Source: a virus
Length of the DNA: 64,000 bases
IMG/VR virus record: IMGVR_UViG_3300028394_000066
Location: 1-64,000 of that record
Strand: one strand, 5' to 3'
Part shown: in pieces, positions 5,805-12,785 of the stretch
Position numbering within the stretch: position 1 is the first letter of the stretch
How the letters are laid out: every line of letters begins with the position of its first letter
Notes under the pieces: generated by a model
Database searches by the model: none
Told to the model about the DNA's origin: nothing
The model's input: only the letters and a program-made list of their open reading frames with translations
Made by a program: the position numbers and the translations under genes

Positions 5805-6008
5805 ATGAACTGGTTCACCCCAGAACGTCGCTTGGCGACGTACAACACCGTCGCAAGCCTTGTCGGAGTTGCTATCGCACTAAACGTCATTGACCAGACA
5901 ATGGGCAATGACATCCTCAACCTGGTTACTCAGATTGTTAGTTCAGTAGCTACTATCGGAGCTCTTGTAGCTCCGTTGCTTGCACGCCTTCACGTACCAA
6001 AGCAGTAA
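5805..6008 (+). CDS. holin-like two-helix membrane protein
   Basis: 67 residues. A short N-terminal amphipathic stretch (MNWFTPERR) precedes two hydrophobic helices at about 14-32 and 39-61 and a short basic tail. Size and topology fit the small class II-like holins of actinophages, which permeabilise the membrane so that the lysin reaches the wall. AAGGAG ribosome site. It is cotranscribed with tRNA-Asn and ends in a terminator, 2 kb ahead of the M23 lysin; a second two-helix protein follows that lysin, so which one is the holin is open. Confidence 0.6.
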   Translation: MNWFTPERRLATYNTVASLVGVAIALNVIDQTMGNDILNLVTQIVSSVATIGALVAPLLARLHVPKQ

Positions 6009-6013
6009 GGGAC

Positions 6014-6035
6014 GGGCCCCTTAGGGGGCCCTTTT
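6014..6035 (+). terminator. rho-independent terminator
   Basis: GGGCCCC-tta-GGGGGCCC followed by TTTT, 5 bases after the holin-like stop codon. Confidence 0.8.
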
Positions 6036-6037
6036 CT

Positions 6038-6110
6038 CCCTCCATAGCTCAGGGGATAGAGCATCGGCCTTCTAATCCGTGTGTCGCTGGTTCGATTCCA
6101 GCTGGGGGGA
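6038..6110 (+). tRNA. tRNA-Arg(TCT)
   Basis: 73 bases. Acceptor CCCTCCA / TGGGGGG, D stem GCTC/GAGC, anticodon loop CTTCTAA with TCT at 6071-6073, T arm GCTGG-TTCGATT-CCAGC, discriminator A. The anticodon stem has C-T and T-T mismatches at its two ends, leaving three firm pairs. TCT reads AGA, a codon common in this phage's genes. Confidence 0.87.
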
Positions 6111-6113
6111 CAT

Positions 6114-6186
6114 GCCTCAATAGCTCATCTGGTAGAGCATCTCACTTGTAATGAGAAGGTGGCGGGTTCAAGTCCTGCTTGAGGCT
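6114..6186 (+). tRNA. tRNA-Thr(TGT)
   Basis: 73 bases. Acceptor GCCTCAA / TTGAGGC, D stem GCTC/GAGC, anticodon stem TCTCA/TGAGA with loop CTTGTAA and TGT at 6147-6149, T arm GCGGG-TTCAAGT-CCTGC, discriminator T. Four bases after tRNA-Arg. Confidence 0.93.
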
Positions 6187-6204
6187 CGCCTAGAAAGGAA
6201 ACAA

Positions 6205-6372
6205 ATGGCAACGTATGACTACAAATGCCGAGTGTGTGATGACATAGTTACTGTGTCTCACTCGGTTAATGACAAACCCACTATAATCTGTGGAAAATGC
6301 ACGGCTAAACGCATCAAGGTATTTTCCGCACCTGCGGTAGAGTTTAAGGGCTCTGGGTGGGGAAAGGACTAG
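6205..6372 (+). CDS. FmdB-type zinc-ribbon protein
   Basis: 55 residues, start MATYDYKC with AAAGGA 5 bases upstream (a longer frame would run into the tRNA and is rejected). C-x2-C in CRVCDD and C-x2-C in CGKCTA bracket about 23 residues, as in the FmdB/Zn-ribbon_8 family; the tail PAVEFKGSGWGKD is also typical of that family. These proteins are thought to be small regulatory or adaptor proteins; precise role unknown. Confidence 0.85.
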   Translation: MATYDYKCRVCDDIVTVSHSVNDKPTIICGKCTAKRIKVFSAPAVEFKGSGWGKD

Positions 6373-6381
6373 ACACCCTGC

Positions 6382-6426
6382 CTACTGGATGGTGCATGAC
6401 TGGATACCACCAAACCTGCCCAGTAG
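6382..6426 (+). terminator. hairpin after the zinc-ribbon gene
   Basis: CTACTGG / CCAGTAG outer stem enclosing GGTG / CACC pairing. No T-run, so termination is uncertain; it may instead shape the 5' leader of the next gene. Confidence 0.4.
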
Positions 6427-6492
6427 ACGTAACTTATTCAATGACAAATACAGTCGAGCGCTGTGTATGTAACTGCCACAAGGAGGAGCAAA

Positions 6493-6804
6493 ATGAAACA
6501 AAAGATAAAAACCCCAAGGATTGATGATAACTGGGATATCTCTGAAGAACTAAACATAAATGGTCGCAAGGTGTTTCCAGGTACCGAATTGAAAATATCG
6601 GGTGTACGGGGCCGCTTCCGCTTTATTAAGCACGTAAATACAGGTGAAGCGGAGTGGATTGACGTTTGGGGAGGAACCAAGGGCTCTGAGAGCTGGCGCT
6701 CATTCCGCCCAGAACGGGTACAAACTGTGCACTATAAAAACAAAACTGTAGAAAATCTTGCAGTTCAGTACAAAGAAAAACGTAAATTACTTAAAGCTTC
6801 TTAG
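6493..6804 (+). CDS. small basic protein of unknown function
   Basis: 103 residues from MKQKIKT, chosen because AAGGAGGAG precedes this ATG by 5 bases; an upstream in-frame ATG lacks a ribosome site. The central part (about 20-75) looks like a small beta fold with IKHVNTGEAEWIDVWGG, and the C terminus is basic. It resembles short conserved actinophage proteins of unknown function with the FRPERV/T pattern; not assigned. Confidence 0.65.
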   Translation: MKQKIKTPRIDDNWDISEELNINGRKVFPGTELKISGVRGRFRFIKHVNTGEAEWIDVWGGTKGSESWRSFRPERVQTVHYKNKTVENLAVQYKEKRKLLKAS

Positions 6805-6815
6805 TAGGTTGATGT

Positions 6816-6840
6816 CCTACCTCGTATGTGGTAGGCTTTA
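6816..6840 (+). terminator. weak hairpin terminator
   Basis: CCTACC / GGTAGG six-base stem with an eight-base loop, followed by CTTTA. Confidence 0.45.
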
Positions 6841-6916
6841 ACCCATAACTAAATAACTGTCTCCAAGACAATAAACGACCCCAGTACTAACTACCAAGGA
6901 AAGGTAAGGTCGCAAA

Positions 6917-7558
6917 ATGAAATGGATGATTGCAACAATGCTAGTCGGCTCAACAGCAGTCGGCGGAGCAGCAATTGATACTAGTAAGACCATGGGGGTT
7001 GAGCCCCCCGCAGTAACACAGGAAATAGAATCTAACGGCTATTTCCCAGGCGAGGTCATTAGTGACGCCGCTATAAATCCCAGTATGCTTCTTAATGCCT
7101 GGGATACTCTCAGCCCCAAACAACAGGCGGAATGGCAAAATGCCCATGACAAGCTTGTAACCGAGGCTCAAATCGCACATGACAAGGCAGTTCGAGAAGC
7201 TCGAATAGCCAAATTGAATGACGTTCTTGATAAAGTCAAGAGTTACGTAGGAAAGACACCTTATGTCTTTGCTGGAGCATCCCCGAGAGCATGGGACTGT
7301 AGTGGTCTTGTTCTATGGACTTACGCCCAACTCGGCATCGAGCTACCACACAGTGCAACAGCACAGCTTTCCGCAGGGAAGCACGTCAAAGACCCCCGAC
7401 CTGGCGACATTGTCGTTTGGAACGGAGGCTCCCATTCAGGTATCTACATCGGTAATGGTAAGGCGGTTAACGCCTTAAACCCTAACGTCGATACTAATAT
7501 CCTAGGAGTACATTCGCTCGGACTTTCCGTGACGTATGTTCGCGCCTACGACTACTAA
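6917..7558 (+). CDS. NlpC/P60 peptidoglycan hydrolase
   Basis: 213 residues. N-terminal MKWMIATMLVG...A looks like a weak export signal or anchor; residues about 60-105 are a charged coiled-coil-like stretch; residues 105-213 form the NlpC/P60 domain with catalytic Cys128 in WDCSGL and His173 in SHSGIYIG, the third polar residue lying about 15 residues on. The family cleaves gamma-D-glutamyl-diamino acid links in wall peptides. It could be an exported wall-remodelling enzyme or the endopeptidase half of the lysis system, together with the M23 lysin at 8160. Ribosome site AAGGAAAGGTAAGG lies a little far from the ATG. Confidence 0.9.
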   Translation: MKWMIATMLVGSTAVGGAAIDTSKTMGVEPPAVTQEIESNGYFPGEVISDAAINPSMLLNAWDTLSPKQQAEWQNAHDKLVTEAQIAHDKAVREARIAKLNDVLDKVKSYVGKTPYVFAGASPRAWDCSGLVLWTYAQLGIELPHSATAQLSAGKHVKDPRPGDIVVWNGGSHSGIYIGNGKAVNALNPNVDTNILGVHSLGLSVTYVRAYDY

Positions 7559-7571
7559 CCGCAACAGTTTA

Positions 7572-7596
7572 GGGGGCCATCCGCTGGGTGGTCCTC
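7572..7596 (+). terminator. hairpin after the NlpC/P60 gene
   Basis: GGGGGCCATCC / GGGTGGTCCTC, 11 pairs with three G-T, three-base loop; the T-rich TTGTTTTAT starts about 7 bases later, so partial termination is plausible. Confidence 0.55.
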
Positions 7597-7627
7597 TACA
7601 CTTGTTTTATAGACTTAAGGAGCCAAC

Positions 7628-7795
7628 ATGGGTGCAGACTGCATGAGTGCGTCTCAATACGGACAGTCACGTTCGGGCTCGGCATCTGAAGACCCCCGTT
7701 ACGACGGGGATAGTTCTGACGATGAAAAGTTTGAGGGAGACTACAGCAAGTCGGGAGATAATCCCCATATTGGTGAACGGGGTTGGGGTTCCTAA
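7628..7795 (+). CDS. 55-residue acidic protein, unknown function
   Basis: Starts MGADCMSASQ, with AAGGAG 5 bases upstream, and is rich in Ser, Asp and Gly with no hydrophobic segment; likely disordered. Its stop overlaps the next ATG (TAATG). Not recognised. Confidence 0.6.
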   Translation: MGADCMSASQYGQSRSGSASEDPRYDGDSSDDEKFEGDYSKSGDNPHIGERGWGS

Positions 7796-8106
7796 TGCAA
7801 AAGCAGAGGAAACTTACTGACAAGACTCGAGGAATGTTTGCAGGCCCTAGAGGCATGTACGGACAAAACGTAGAAGGTAAATCGGCCCTTACAAGCGGCA
7901 CAACATACGGTGGTCAGGGCCTAGGTTGGTTCTGGCAGGGATACCCAGCAGTTACTGGTGGTCTTACCGAGTACGACCCAAGAGCTCTTCAGCCTGGGTC
8001 CAATCTAAGTGCTGTACAGATGGGTTCAGACGCAGTAGCTTTTGACGCTGGTCTAGGTGATGGAACAGCTACAGGCGCATCAGTTGGTGGAACCGCAGGA
8101 TATTAA
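7795..8106 (+). CDS. Gly-rich small protein, unknown function
   Basis: 103 residues from the ATG that overlaps the previous stop. Basic N terminus (MQKQRKLTDKTRG), then Gly/Ala/Tyr-rich sequence with GLGWFWQGYPAVTGG; ends GTAGY. Aromatic/Gly composition would suit a virion or surface protein, but there is no domain match by eye. Confidence 0.6.
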   Translation: MQKQRKLTDKTRGMFAGPRGMYGQNVEGKSALTSGTTYGGQGLGWFWQGYPAVTGGLTEYDPRALQPGSNLSAVQMGSDAVAFDAGLGDGTATGASVGGTAGY

Positions 8107-8159
8107 TCCTGTAAATTTAAAGCAATTAATTTACACTAGAAAAGACTTAAGGAGTCTTA

Positions 8160-8945
8160 ATGAGCGCGCAGTATGCAATCCAGGGAAAACCTGGCAAAGG
8201 TTGGAAAGTTACATCGTACATGGGTTGGCGTATGCACCCCATCTACAAAGAAAAGCGTTTCCACAATGGCACCGACATTTGGTCGAGTAACGAGCCTTGT
8301 GTGATTGAAGCCCCGTATGCGGGCAAAGTTTTGGCTGTTACAAATAACCCTTCAGGATTTGGTAACTGCGTTGTTATTCGTCACAAGATTAACGGCAAAG
8401 ACTACACAACTCTTTACGGTCACATGGCTAACGGTTCGGTAAAGGTAAAAGCTGGTCAGCGAGTAGACGCAGGAACCGCTATTGGCAAAATGGGTTCGAC
8501 GGGTATGTCGACTGGAAAGCACCTTCACTGGGAGCTCCAAAAAGGAAAGACCCACATATGGAGCGCAACAGGTAAAAACTACATTGAGCCCGTAAAGTTC
8601 TTTGAGCACCTCATTGAACTGGAAAAGTCAATTGCAAGTGCTCCCGTTGAGGCCAAGCCAGAAGACCCGATTATTCCGACGGTAACCTACGAAACTGGCA
8701 AACCAGTTGTTGTAGTTGTACCCAAGCCCACCGATACCGAGGCAGCAGTTGTTGTTGCGGCTCGTAAGGTAATCAAGCTTGATTCAACTGGCGTTGACGT
8801 AAAGTATTTGCAGAAAAAACTCGGTATCACTGCTGACGGTGACTTTGGACCAAAAACTAGGGCAGCAGTCGTAGCATTTCAAAAAAAGCACGGACTGACC
8901 GCTGATGGCATCGTTGGTCCAAAAACATGGAAAGCAGTTGGCTAA
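8160..8945 (+). CDS. M23 endopeptidase endolysin with peptidoglycan-binding domain
   Basis: 261 residues. The M23 (LytM-type) zinc peptidase covers about 10-155, with ligands H35 and D39 in HNGTD, H88 in YGHM and H121-x-H123 in HLHWE. A linker rich in Pro/Val (155-205) leads to a PG_binding_1 domain (about 210-261) with two DG.(F/V)GPKT repeats. It cleaves peptide cross-bridges of the host wall. AAGGAG ribosome site 5 bases before the ATG. It is followed directly by a membrane protein, the usual lysin/holin arrangement. Confidence 0.93.
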   Translation: MSAQYAIQGKPGKGWKVTSYMGWRMHPIYKEKRFHNGTDIWSSNEPCVIEAPYAGKVLAVTNNPSGFGNCVVIRHKINGKDYTTLYGHMANGSVKVKAGQRVDAGTAIGKMGSTGMSTGKHLHWELQKGKTHIWSATGKNYIEPVKFFEHLIELEKSIASAPVEAKPEDPIIPTVTYETGKPVVVVVPKPTDTEAAVVVAARKVIKLDSTGVDVKYLQKKLGITADGDFGPKTRAAVVAFQKKHGLTADGIVGPKTWKAVG

Positions 8946-9230
8946 ATGACAATTATGGAACGTGTGAAAGAAGTTCTTGGAGTTTTCTGGGAACTCATCT
9001 GGCGTGGATTCGGCCTCTTTCTCTTTATTCTTGGTTCCGCGGCTGGAGTTGGTTCTCTCGTCACGGGTGACCCCATCACGGGAATCGTAATTGCCTGGGG
9101 AACATTGATGCTCGGAGTAATTGGTGCTATTGGATACGCTATTGCCATTACTGGTAAAGCTTCCAAGTCCACCGTTGCCAAGGGCGTTCAGGACGCAGTC
9201 CAGAAGTTCGAAGAAAAGAACGACCAGTAA
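8946..9230 (+). CDS. two-helix membrane protein, holin candidate
   Basis: 94 residues. Hydrophobic segments at about 20-40 and 45-68 with Gly-rich faces, N terminus with one Trp-rich amphipathic helix, and a charged C-terminal tail (KFEEKNDQ). It begins one base after the lysin stop. Topology and position fit a holin; the alternative is the 67-residue protein at 5805. Confidence 0.6.
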   Translation: MTIMERVKEVLGVFWELIWRGFGLFLFILGSAAGVGSLVTGDPITGIVIAWGTLMLGVIGAIGYAIAITGKASKSTVAKGVQDAVQKFEEKNDQ

Positions 9231-9231
9231 C

Positions 9232-9420
9232 ATGCAGGCGCGAAAGCCTCTCGTACCTAATAACCGTAAGGTTTCCTTGACTAAGGAGTTTAAAGGTACG
9301 GGGGGCTCTCGCAAAGCTTCCTACGCAAAAGACCAAAGGATTGTTAGTTGGCCCAATACTGGACGACAAAACAGCGAAGGTTTCGGCGGCGGGTATAGAA
9401 TATTAAGGAAAGGCCAATGA
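9232..9420 (+). CDS. 62-residue basic protein, unknown function
   Basis: Begins MQARKPLVPNN; rich in Arg, Lys, Gly and Ser with no hydrophobic segment. Its TGA overlaps the next ATG (ATGA). It fills the gap between two membrane-protein genes and keeps their spacing typical of a coupled operon, supporting that it is real. Confidence 0.55.
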   Translation: MQARKPLVPNNRKVSLTKEFKGTGGSRKASYAKDQRIVSWPNTGRQNSEGFGGGYRILRKGQ

Positions 9421-9767
9421 CTGTTGACCAAATACAAATGTGGGCTGGGTTTGTTGTAATAGTGGCCGCAGCTATTGCCGTAGTTTGGAAATTAATTTCT
9501 CCCTTGTTTAAAAGGACTAAGCACCTTTTAGACTCTCTTAGTAGATTTACTGTTGACTGGTTTGGAGAAGAAGCTGCGCCAGGTCGAGACGCTGTTCCAG
9601 GAGTAATGGAGCGACTTAACAATATTGACGGTGAATTGAAACATAATGGAGGTTCTACGATGAAGGACGCCATTAAGCGAATTGAGAACAAACTTAAACT
9701 TATTGACTCTAGACTTAAAGAGGGCGATGAAACTTTTGCCCGCATAGAGGGGAAGTTAGAAAAGTAA
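9417..9767 (+). CDS. membrane-anchored coiled-coil protein, DUF2746-like
   Basis: 116 residues. One N-terminal transmembrane helix (about 8-28), a linker, then HNGGSTMKDAIKRIENK with a coiled-coil continuation to the C terminus. The NGGS(T/S)..DA..RIE signature after a single helix is characteristic of DUF2746-like proteins that lie next to actinophage lysis genes. Possible roles are a spanin-like or holin-regulating partner. Coupled by ATGA and TAATG overlaps. Confidence 0.7.
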   Translation: MTVDQIQMWAGFVVIVAAAIAVVWKLISPLFKRTKHLLDSLSRFTVDWFGEEAAPGRDAVPGVMERLNNIDGELKHNGGSTMKDAIKRIENKLKLIDSRLKEGDETFARIEGKLEK

Positions 9768-10258
9768 TGCTTAACACTACTCAATTTAACATGCCCCTAA
9801 GTTCTGGAAAAACAGAACTAGGTAGGCTAGTAAAATCAGCAGATAAATTGCGAGGACAGTTTCAAAAAATAGAGTCTAACAAAGAGGCCTCTTTAAGTGC
9901 TCAGGCGGTTGAAGATAGCAACGCCTCGTGGGCTACCAGCAAAGGTTATACAGAGCAAAAACGTAACGACTTAGGATTTAGTACTTACTCGCAACTTAAA
10001 AAGTGGCATGAGTCCCAAGAAACAAACATTGCTAGAACAACACAGCGCGCTGCTATTCGTAAATCAAACCCCGCTGTAAAGTCTGCTGTTACAAACGCAA
10101 AAAGACGCCAAGCAGCTGCTGCTAAAAGAGCAGCATCGCCCAAACCCGTTACCCCTACTTGGAACCCCTTAAAGAATGTTAGAGCCAAGGCAGCTACACC
10201 TATGGCACCAAAGCCCGTTCCAAAACCAAAGGTTAGCCGTACAAAAGCTGTCAAATAG
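9767..10258 (+). CDS. Lys/Ala-rich basic protein, unknown function
   Basis: 163 residues. The first 70 have an alternating-charge helical look; from about 75 on it is strongly basic with Ala-Lys-Arg clusters and Pro-rich PKPVTPTWNP and KPVPKPKVSR segments. Composition fits a nucleic-acid-binding tail of a virion or nucleoid-type protein, but no family is recognised. Start overlaps the preceding stop. Confidence 0.6.
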   Translation: MLNTTQFNMPLSSGKTELGRLVKSADKLRGQFQKIESNKEASLSAQAVEDSNASWATSKGYTEQKRNDLGFSTYSQLKKWHESQETNIARTTQRAAIRKSNPAVKSAVTNAKRRQAAAAKRAASPKPVTPTWNPLKNVRAKAATPMAPKPVPKPKVSRTKAVK

Positions 10259-10293
10259 GGCATCCTTTTATTAAGAACATATAGGAGTAATAG

Positions 10294-10437
10294 ATGGTCA
10301 AGATGACACCGCCTTGCGCAAATTGCAGGACACAATCGTCGTACTATCACGAGATTTCAAACACGTACTATTGTGCGAAATGTCTTCCTAAGTTCTTACG
10401 AACTGCCAAAGGTTTAAAATTAGTAGTTGAAATTTAA
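10294..10437 (+). CDS. 47-residue zinc-ribbon protein
   Basis: Starts MVKMTPPC; C-x2-C (CANC) and C-x2-C (CAKC) are 16 residues apart, a complete four-Cys ribbon in a tiny protein. The ATAGGAGTAAT site precedes the ATG and the TAA overlaps the next ATG. Function unknown. Confidence 0.7.
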   Translation: MVKMTPPCANCRTQSSYYHEISNTYYCAKCLPKFLRTAKGLKLVVEI

Positions 10438-10670
10438 TGCCCATAATTAGAACTTTTGCAAAACAAGGCCACGCAGTCCCTAAAGGGCCACACAGCCCTC
10501 GAGGACCTTTTCCACCAGAACTATTTCAGGCAGCTGAAATAGCACAAGGTGACTCAATACACGGAGATTCACTACACGAAGCTTTGGATGATATCCGAAT
10601 GTTTCGATGCAAGGACTGTCACGACATCCTTTACTTGGATGAACTTGATGACCACGAATGCGAAGAATAA
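10437..10670 (+). CDS. 77-residue protein with C-terminal zinc finger
   Basis: Pro/Gly-rich N-terminal half, then an acidic region ending in C-x2-C (CKDC) followed by DELDDHEC, i.e. C-x2-C ... H-x-C, a plausible single zinc site. Coupled to the previous gene by TAATG. Two adjacent small zinc proteins immediately upstream of the head genes. Function unknown. Confidence 0.65.
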   Translation: MPIIRTFAKQGHAVPKGPHSPRGPFPPELFQAAEIAQGDSIHGDSLHEALDDIRMFRCKDCHDILYLDELDDHECEE

Positions 10671-10672
10671 GT

Positions 10673-10693
10673 TTTCCTCCGTGCACGAGGAAA
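10673..10693 (+). terminator. hairpin upstream of head gene
   Basis: TTTCCTC / GAGGAAA with a seven-base loop. Lacks a downstream T-run and overlaps the purine-rich stretch before the next gene, so a processing or regulatory role is also possible. Confidence 0.4.
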
Positions 10694-10723
10694 GAAACAA
10701 ATCACTCTAGAGAAAGATAAATC

Positions 10724-11380
10724 ATGGCAACAAATGAAAACGGAAACCTGCTCGATAGTTCAGGTCAAGTCGCCGTTGACTTCGTGTGGGGAAATTTTCC
10801 TCTCCAGCCGAACGACGACCGTCTTGAGAACGGTGGAGCAAACCTCGACCCCGCCCTTGACAACCACGAAATCGCTTACCAGAACTGGAACGGTTACCCG
10901 ATTTACACGCCCAACACCGCAGGTGCTGAGGGTGCTGGATACGTCATAGTTCCTAGCGTACTCGGTCTGGCTACCGCACTGGCAAGCCGCATCCTTGTGG
11001 ATGACGGATTTGTCGTCACTACTGCGTCTGGCGCAACCAACACCGCTACGCAGCCTACGCGCATCAACGTCACGACAACGACTGCCGCAACGGTCACCAT
11101 TGCTGGCGGAACTGGTACTTGGGCAGTTGGAACCAAGGTCACCATCACGGCTGGTACGGGTATCCCCGCAGCACTGGTTGGTACTTGGACTGTCACAGGC
11201 GGAAGCGGCTCAACCCTCATCATCGCGGGTACTGGCTGGACTGTCGCTGACTCAGGCGCAATCACACCTGGTACACAACTTAAGGGTGCGGCAGCAACCA
11301 TCAAGGCTCAGTCGGTCGCCGCTGGCGCTGACACGATTGCAGTTGGCGCAGCCATCACAATCACTCCTTGGGCTGCTTAA
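10724..11380 (+). CDS. probable virion protein (head decoration or fibre)
   Basis: 218 residues. The N-terminal third has the conserved phage signature VAVDFVWGN(F/I)PLQP(N/D)DDR ... LDPALDNH, seen next to terminase in many actinophages and usually annotated as a structural protein. The remaining two thirds (about 85-218) are Thr/Ala/Gly-rich, low-complexity beta sequence with TVTIAGGTGTW-type strands, as in capsid decoration or adhesive modules. Position at the head of the packaging block supports a virion role; exact location in the particle is unknown. Confidence 0.65.
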   Translation: MATNENGNLLDSSGQVAVDFVWGNFPLQPNDDRLENGGANLDPALDNHEIAYQNWNGYPIYTPNTAGAEGAGYVIVPSVLGLATALASRILVDDGFVVTTASGATNTATQPTRINVTTTTAATVTIAGGTGTWAVGTKVTITAGTGIPAALVGTWTVTGGSGSTLIIAGTGWTVADSGAITPGTQLKGAAATIKAQSVAAGADTIAVGAAITITPWAA

Positions 11381-11393
11381 TCCAAGATAGCTA

Positions 11394-12308
11394 ATGGCTA
11401 ATCCCACCCCCGTAGGAAATGGGGGCTCCTCTAACGGAGCCTCTAGCCTGGCACGAGCCAGACTTCTTACGGGGGTGGTTCTTAATGAAATAAACACTTT
11501 TCAAGACCAAGACAAAATTAGACGGTCATTGGAAGCAGCAAACGACGTTTATCACGAGTACGACTACCTTTCGGCTATCTCTAGTCGACGGGTCGCGCCC
11601 GCACAAACTGGTCGTCTGGCACAAGCTAAAGCTATTTTTGAAACCGACTTTGGAAACGATGAGGAAGACAACTCTTTTCTTGAACAAGTTCTCTTAGACT
11701 CTGGTTTGCCAAACTTTTTACCAAAAGAAGGCCTTGTTGCGTCACAGTTTTACAATCCAACTGATTACCAAGTTTTGGATATTGCGCAACGCGCGGCTGC
11801 ACTGTCCGACATCCCTACCTCTTCTTCTAACTACCGAAAACCACGAACAGTTGGAGCTGGTTGGGACCCCGATACAAACGTTCTGACAGTAGTGTTTCGT
11901 GACGGAACTTTCTGGAATTATTACGACGTAGCCCCTAGTGAGTGGGCTAAGTTCCACTTTGCGTTTAGTAAGGGGCCACTACTTGTCGGAAAAGATGAGG
12001 CCGCGGTTCGCGGTATTGCTATGGGGTCAATCGCTGCTCACACAAACGGACCCGCCGATGTTTCTATGCTTGGGGAGTACGCAAGAGAGCAGCTGTATAG
12101 AATTGCTAGAACAGCGCAAATCCTAAACCGAGAAGGTTTTAGAAGAACAAAAAACGTTACTACTGGAGAGAAGTACAGAACTAGAGGAACTCCTGGCGCT
12201 CAAGGCGGAGGTAACAGGGCAGCAAGGGCAACTAGAGCTAGCCGTACCGCCCTGGGGTCGTCTGCAAATCCAGCAAAAAATTTAGGTAAAAATACAACTA
12301 AGAAATAG
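11394..12308 (+). CDS. protein with KTSC domain
   Basis: 304 residues. Residues about 140-205 match a KTSC domain (TVGAGWDPDTNVLTVVFRDG, FWNYYDV, then a W/F-rich helix and S.G...), a fold first noted at the C terminus of some lysyl-tRNA synthetases and common in phage structural or morphogenesis proteins. The N-terminal 130 residues are helical and acidic; the C-terminal 60 are Arg/Ala-rich and basic. No ribosome site is evident before the ATG. It lies just upstream of terminase; possibly a head or packaging-associated protein. Confidence 0.7.
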   Translation: MANPTPVGNGGSSNGASSLARARLLTGVVLNEINTFQDQDKIRRSLEAANDVYHEYDYLSAISSRRVAPAQTGRLAQAKAIFETDFGNDEEDNSFLEQVLLDSGLPNFLPKEGLVASQFYNPTDYQVLDIAQRAAALSDIPTSSSNYRKPRTVGAGWDPDTNVLTVVFRDGTFWNYYDVAPSEWAKFHFAFSKGPLLVGKDEAAVRGIAMGSIAAHTNGPADVSMLGEYAREQLYRIARTAQILNREGFRRTKNVTTGEKYRTRGTPGAQGGGNRAARATRASRTALGSSANPAKNLGKNTTKK

Positions 12309-12313
12309 GAACA

Positions 12314-12634
12314 ATGCCAAAGGTACATAACATTGGAAAAAATAGATTTACACAACTAATAGATTTTCCTGTAAAGTGGGAAGGCAAGGTTGTGGTTCGA
12401 GGATGGTCGCAAGAAACCTCGGAACCATTTAGAACTTCTGAACCACTTATATTCAGACTTCCGTTTCATAAGGCGGTAGTATTTGGAAAGTGGACAGGCA
12501 CACAACCTGATGAAGAATCGGCACTCAATAACGCTATACAAGGACGGGTATTAACAGATGAAGATTTTCAAGAAGGATGGGAACCCCCCGCTTACCAAGC
12601 TGGAGAAGAGGGTAGCGAGTATACCTACTCATGA
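12314..12634 (+). CDS. 106-residue protein of unknown function
   Basis: Mixed beta-type sequence with several Trp/Phe (WEGKVVVRGWSQE, PLIFRLPFHKAVVFGKW) and an acidic tail. Its 3' end overlaps the next gene by 77 bases in another frame. Position before terminase is where a small terminase could lie, but there is no helix-turn-helix visible, so it is left unassigned. Confidence 0.6.
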   Translation: MPKVHNIGKNRFTQLIDFPVKWEGKVVVRGWSQETSEPFRTSEPLIFRLPFHKAVVFGKWTGTQPDEESALNNAIQGRVLTDEDFQEGWEPPAYQAGEEGSEYTYS

Positions 12635-12785
12635 ACTTATCGGTTGGGCCGAGAATGCCCTGTTTGAAATTGGTAAGGGCTTGACAAGAAGCCTGCATGA
12701 CAGGAACCCTGACGTTCTTGCAGAGCTTGAGATGGGTGCAGAGGCGCTCCTTGCTATAACTAAAGAGATTCGGAAACGAGTCTAA
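12558..12785 (+). CDS. small helical protein upstream of terminase
   Basis: 75 residues, predicted all-helical, with EKRVASIPTHELIGWAENALFEIGKGL and an EMGAEALLAITKEIRKRV end. It is coupled to the terminase gene by a TAATG overlap. A small helical protein directly before TerL might be a terminase small subunit or a packaging adaptor, but it is shorter than usual; unproven. The ATG at 12558 lies inside the preceding gene and no better in-frame start was found. Confidence 0.6.
   Translation: MKIFKKDGNPPLTKLEKRVASIPTHELIGWAENALFEIGKGLTRSLHDRNPDVLAELEMGAEALLAITKEIRKRV

Noticed and set aside
5654-5920. Minus-strand frame of 88 residues over tRNA-Asn and the holin start
   Set aside because: Antisense of tRNA-Asn with the typical false GLEPRTYALT reading; conflicts with well-supported plus-strand features.
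6151-6204. Longer start for the FmdB-type gene inside tRNA-Thr
   Set aside because: The extra residues lie in the tRNA; ATG 6205 has a proper ribosome site and the family's usual N terminus.
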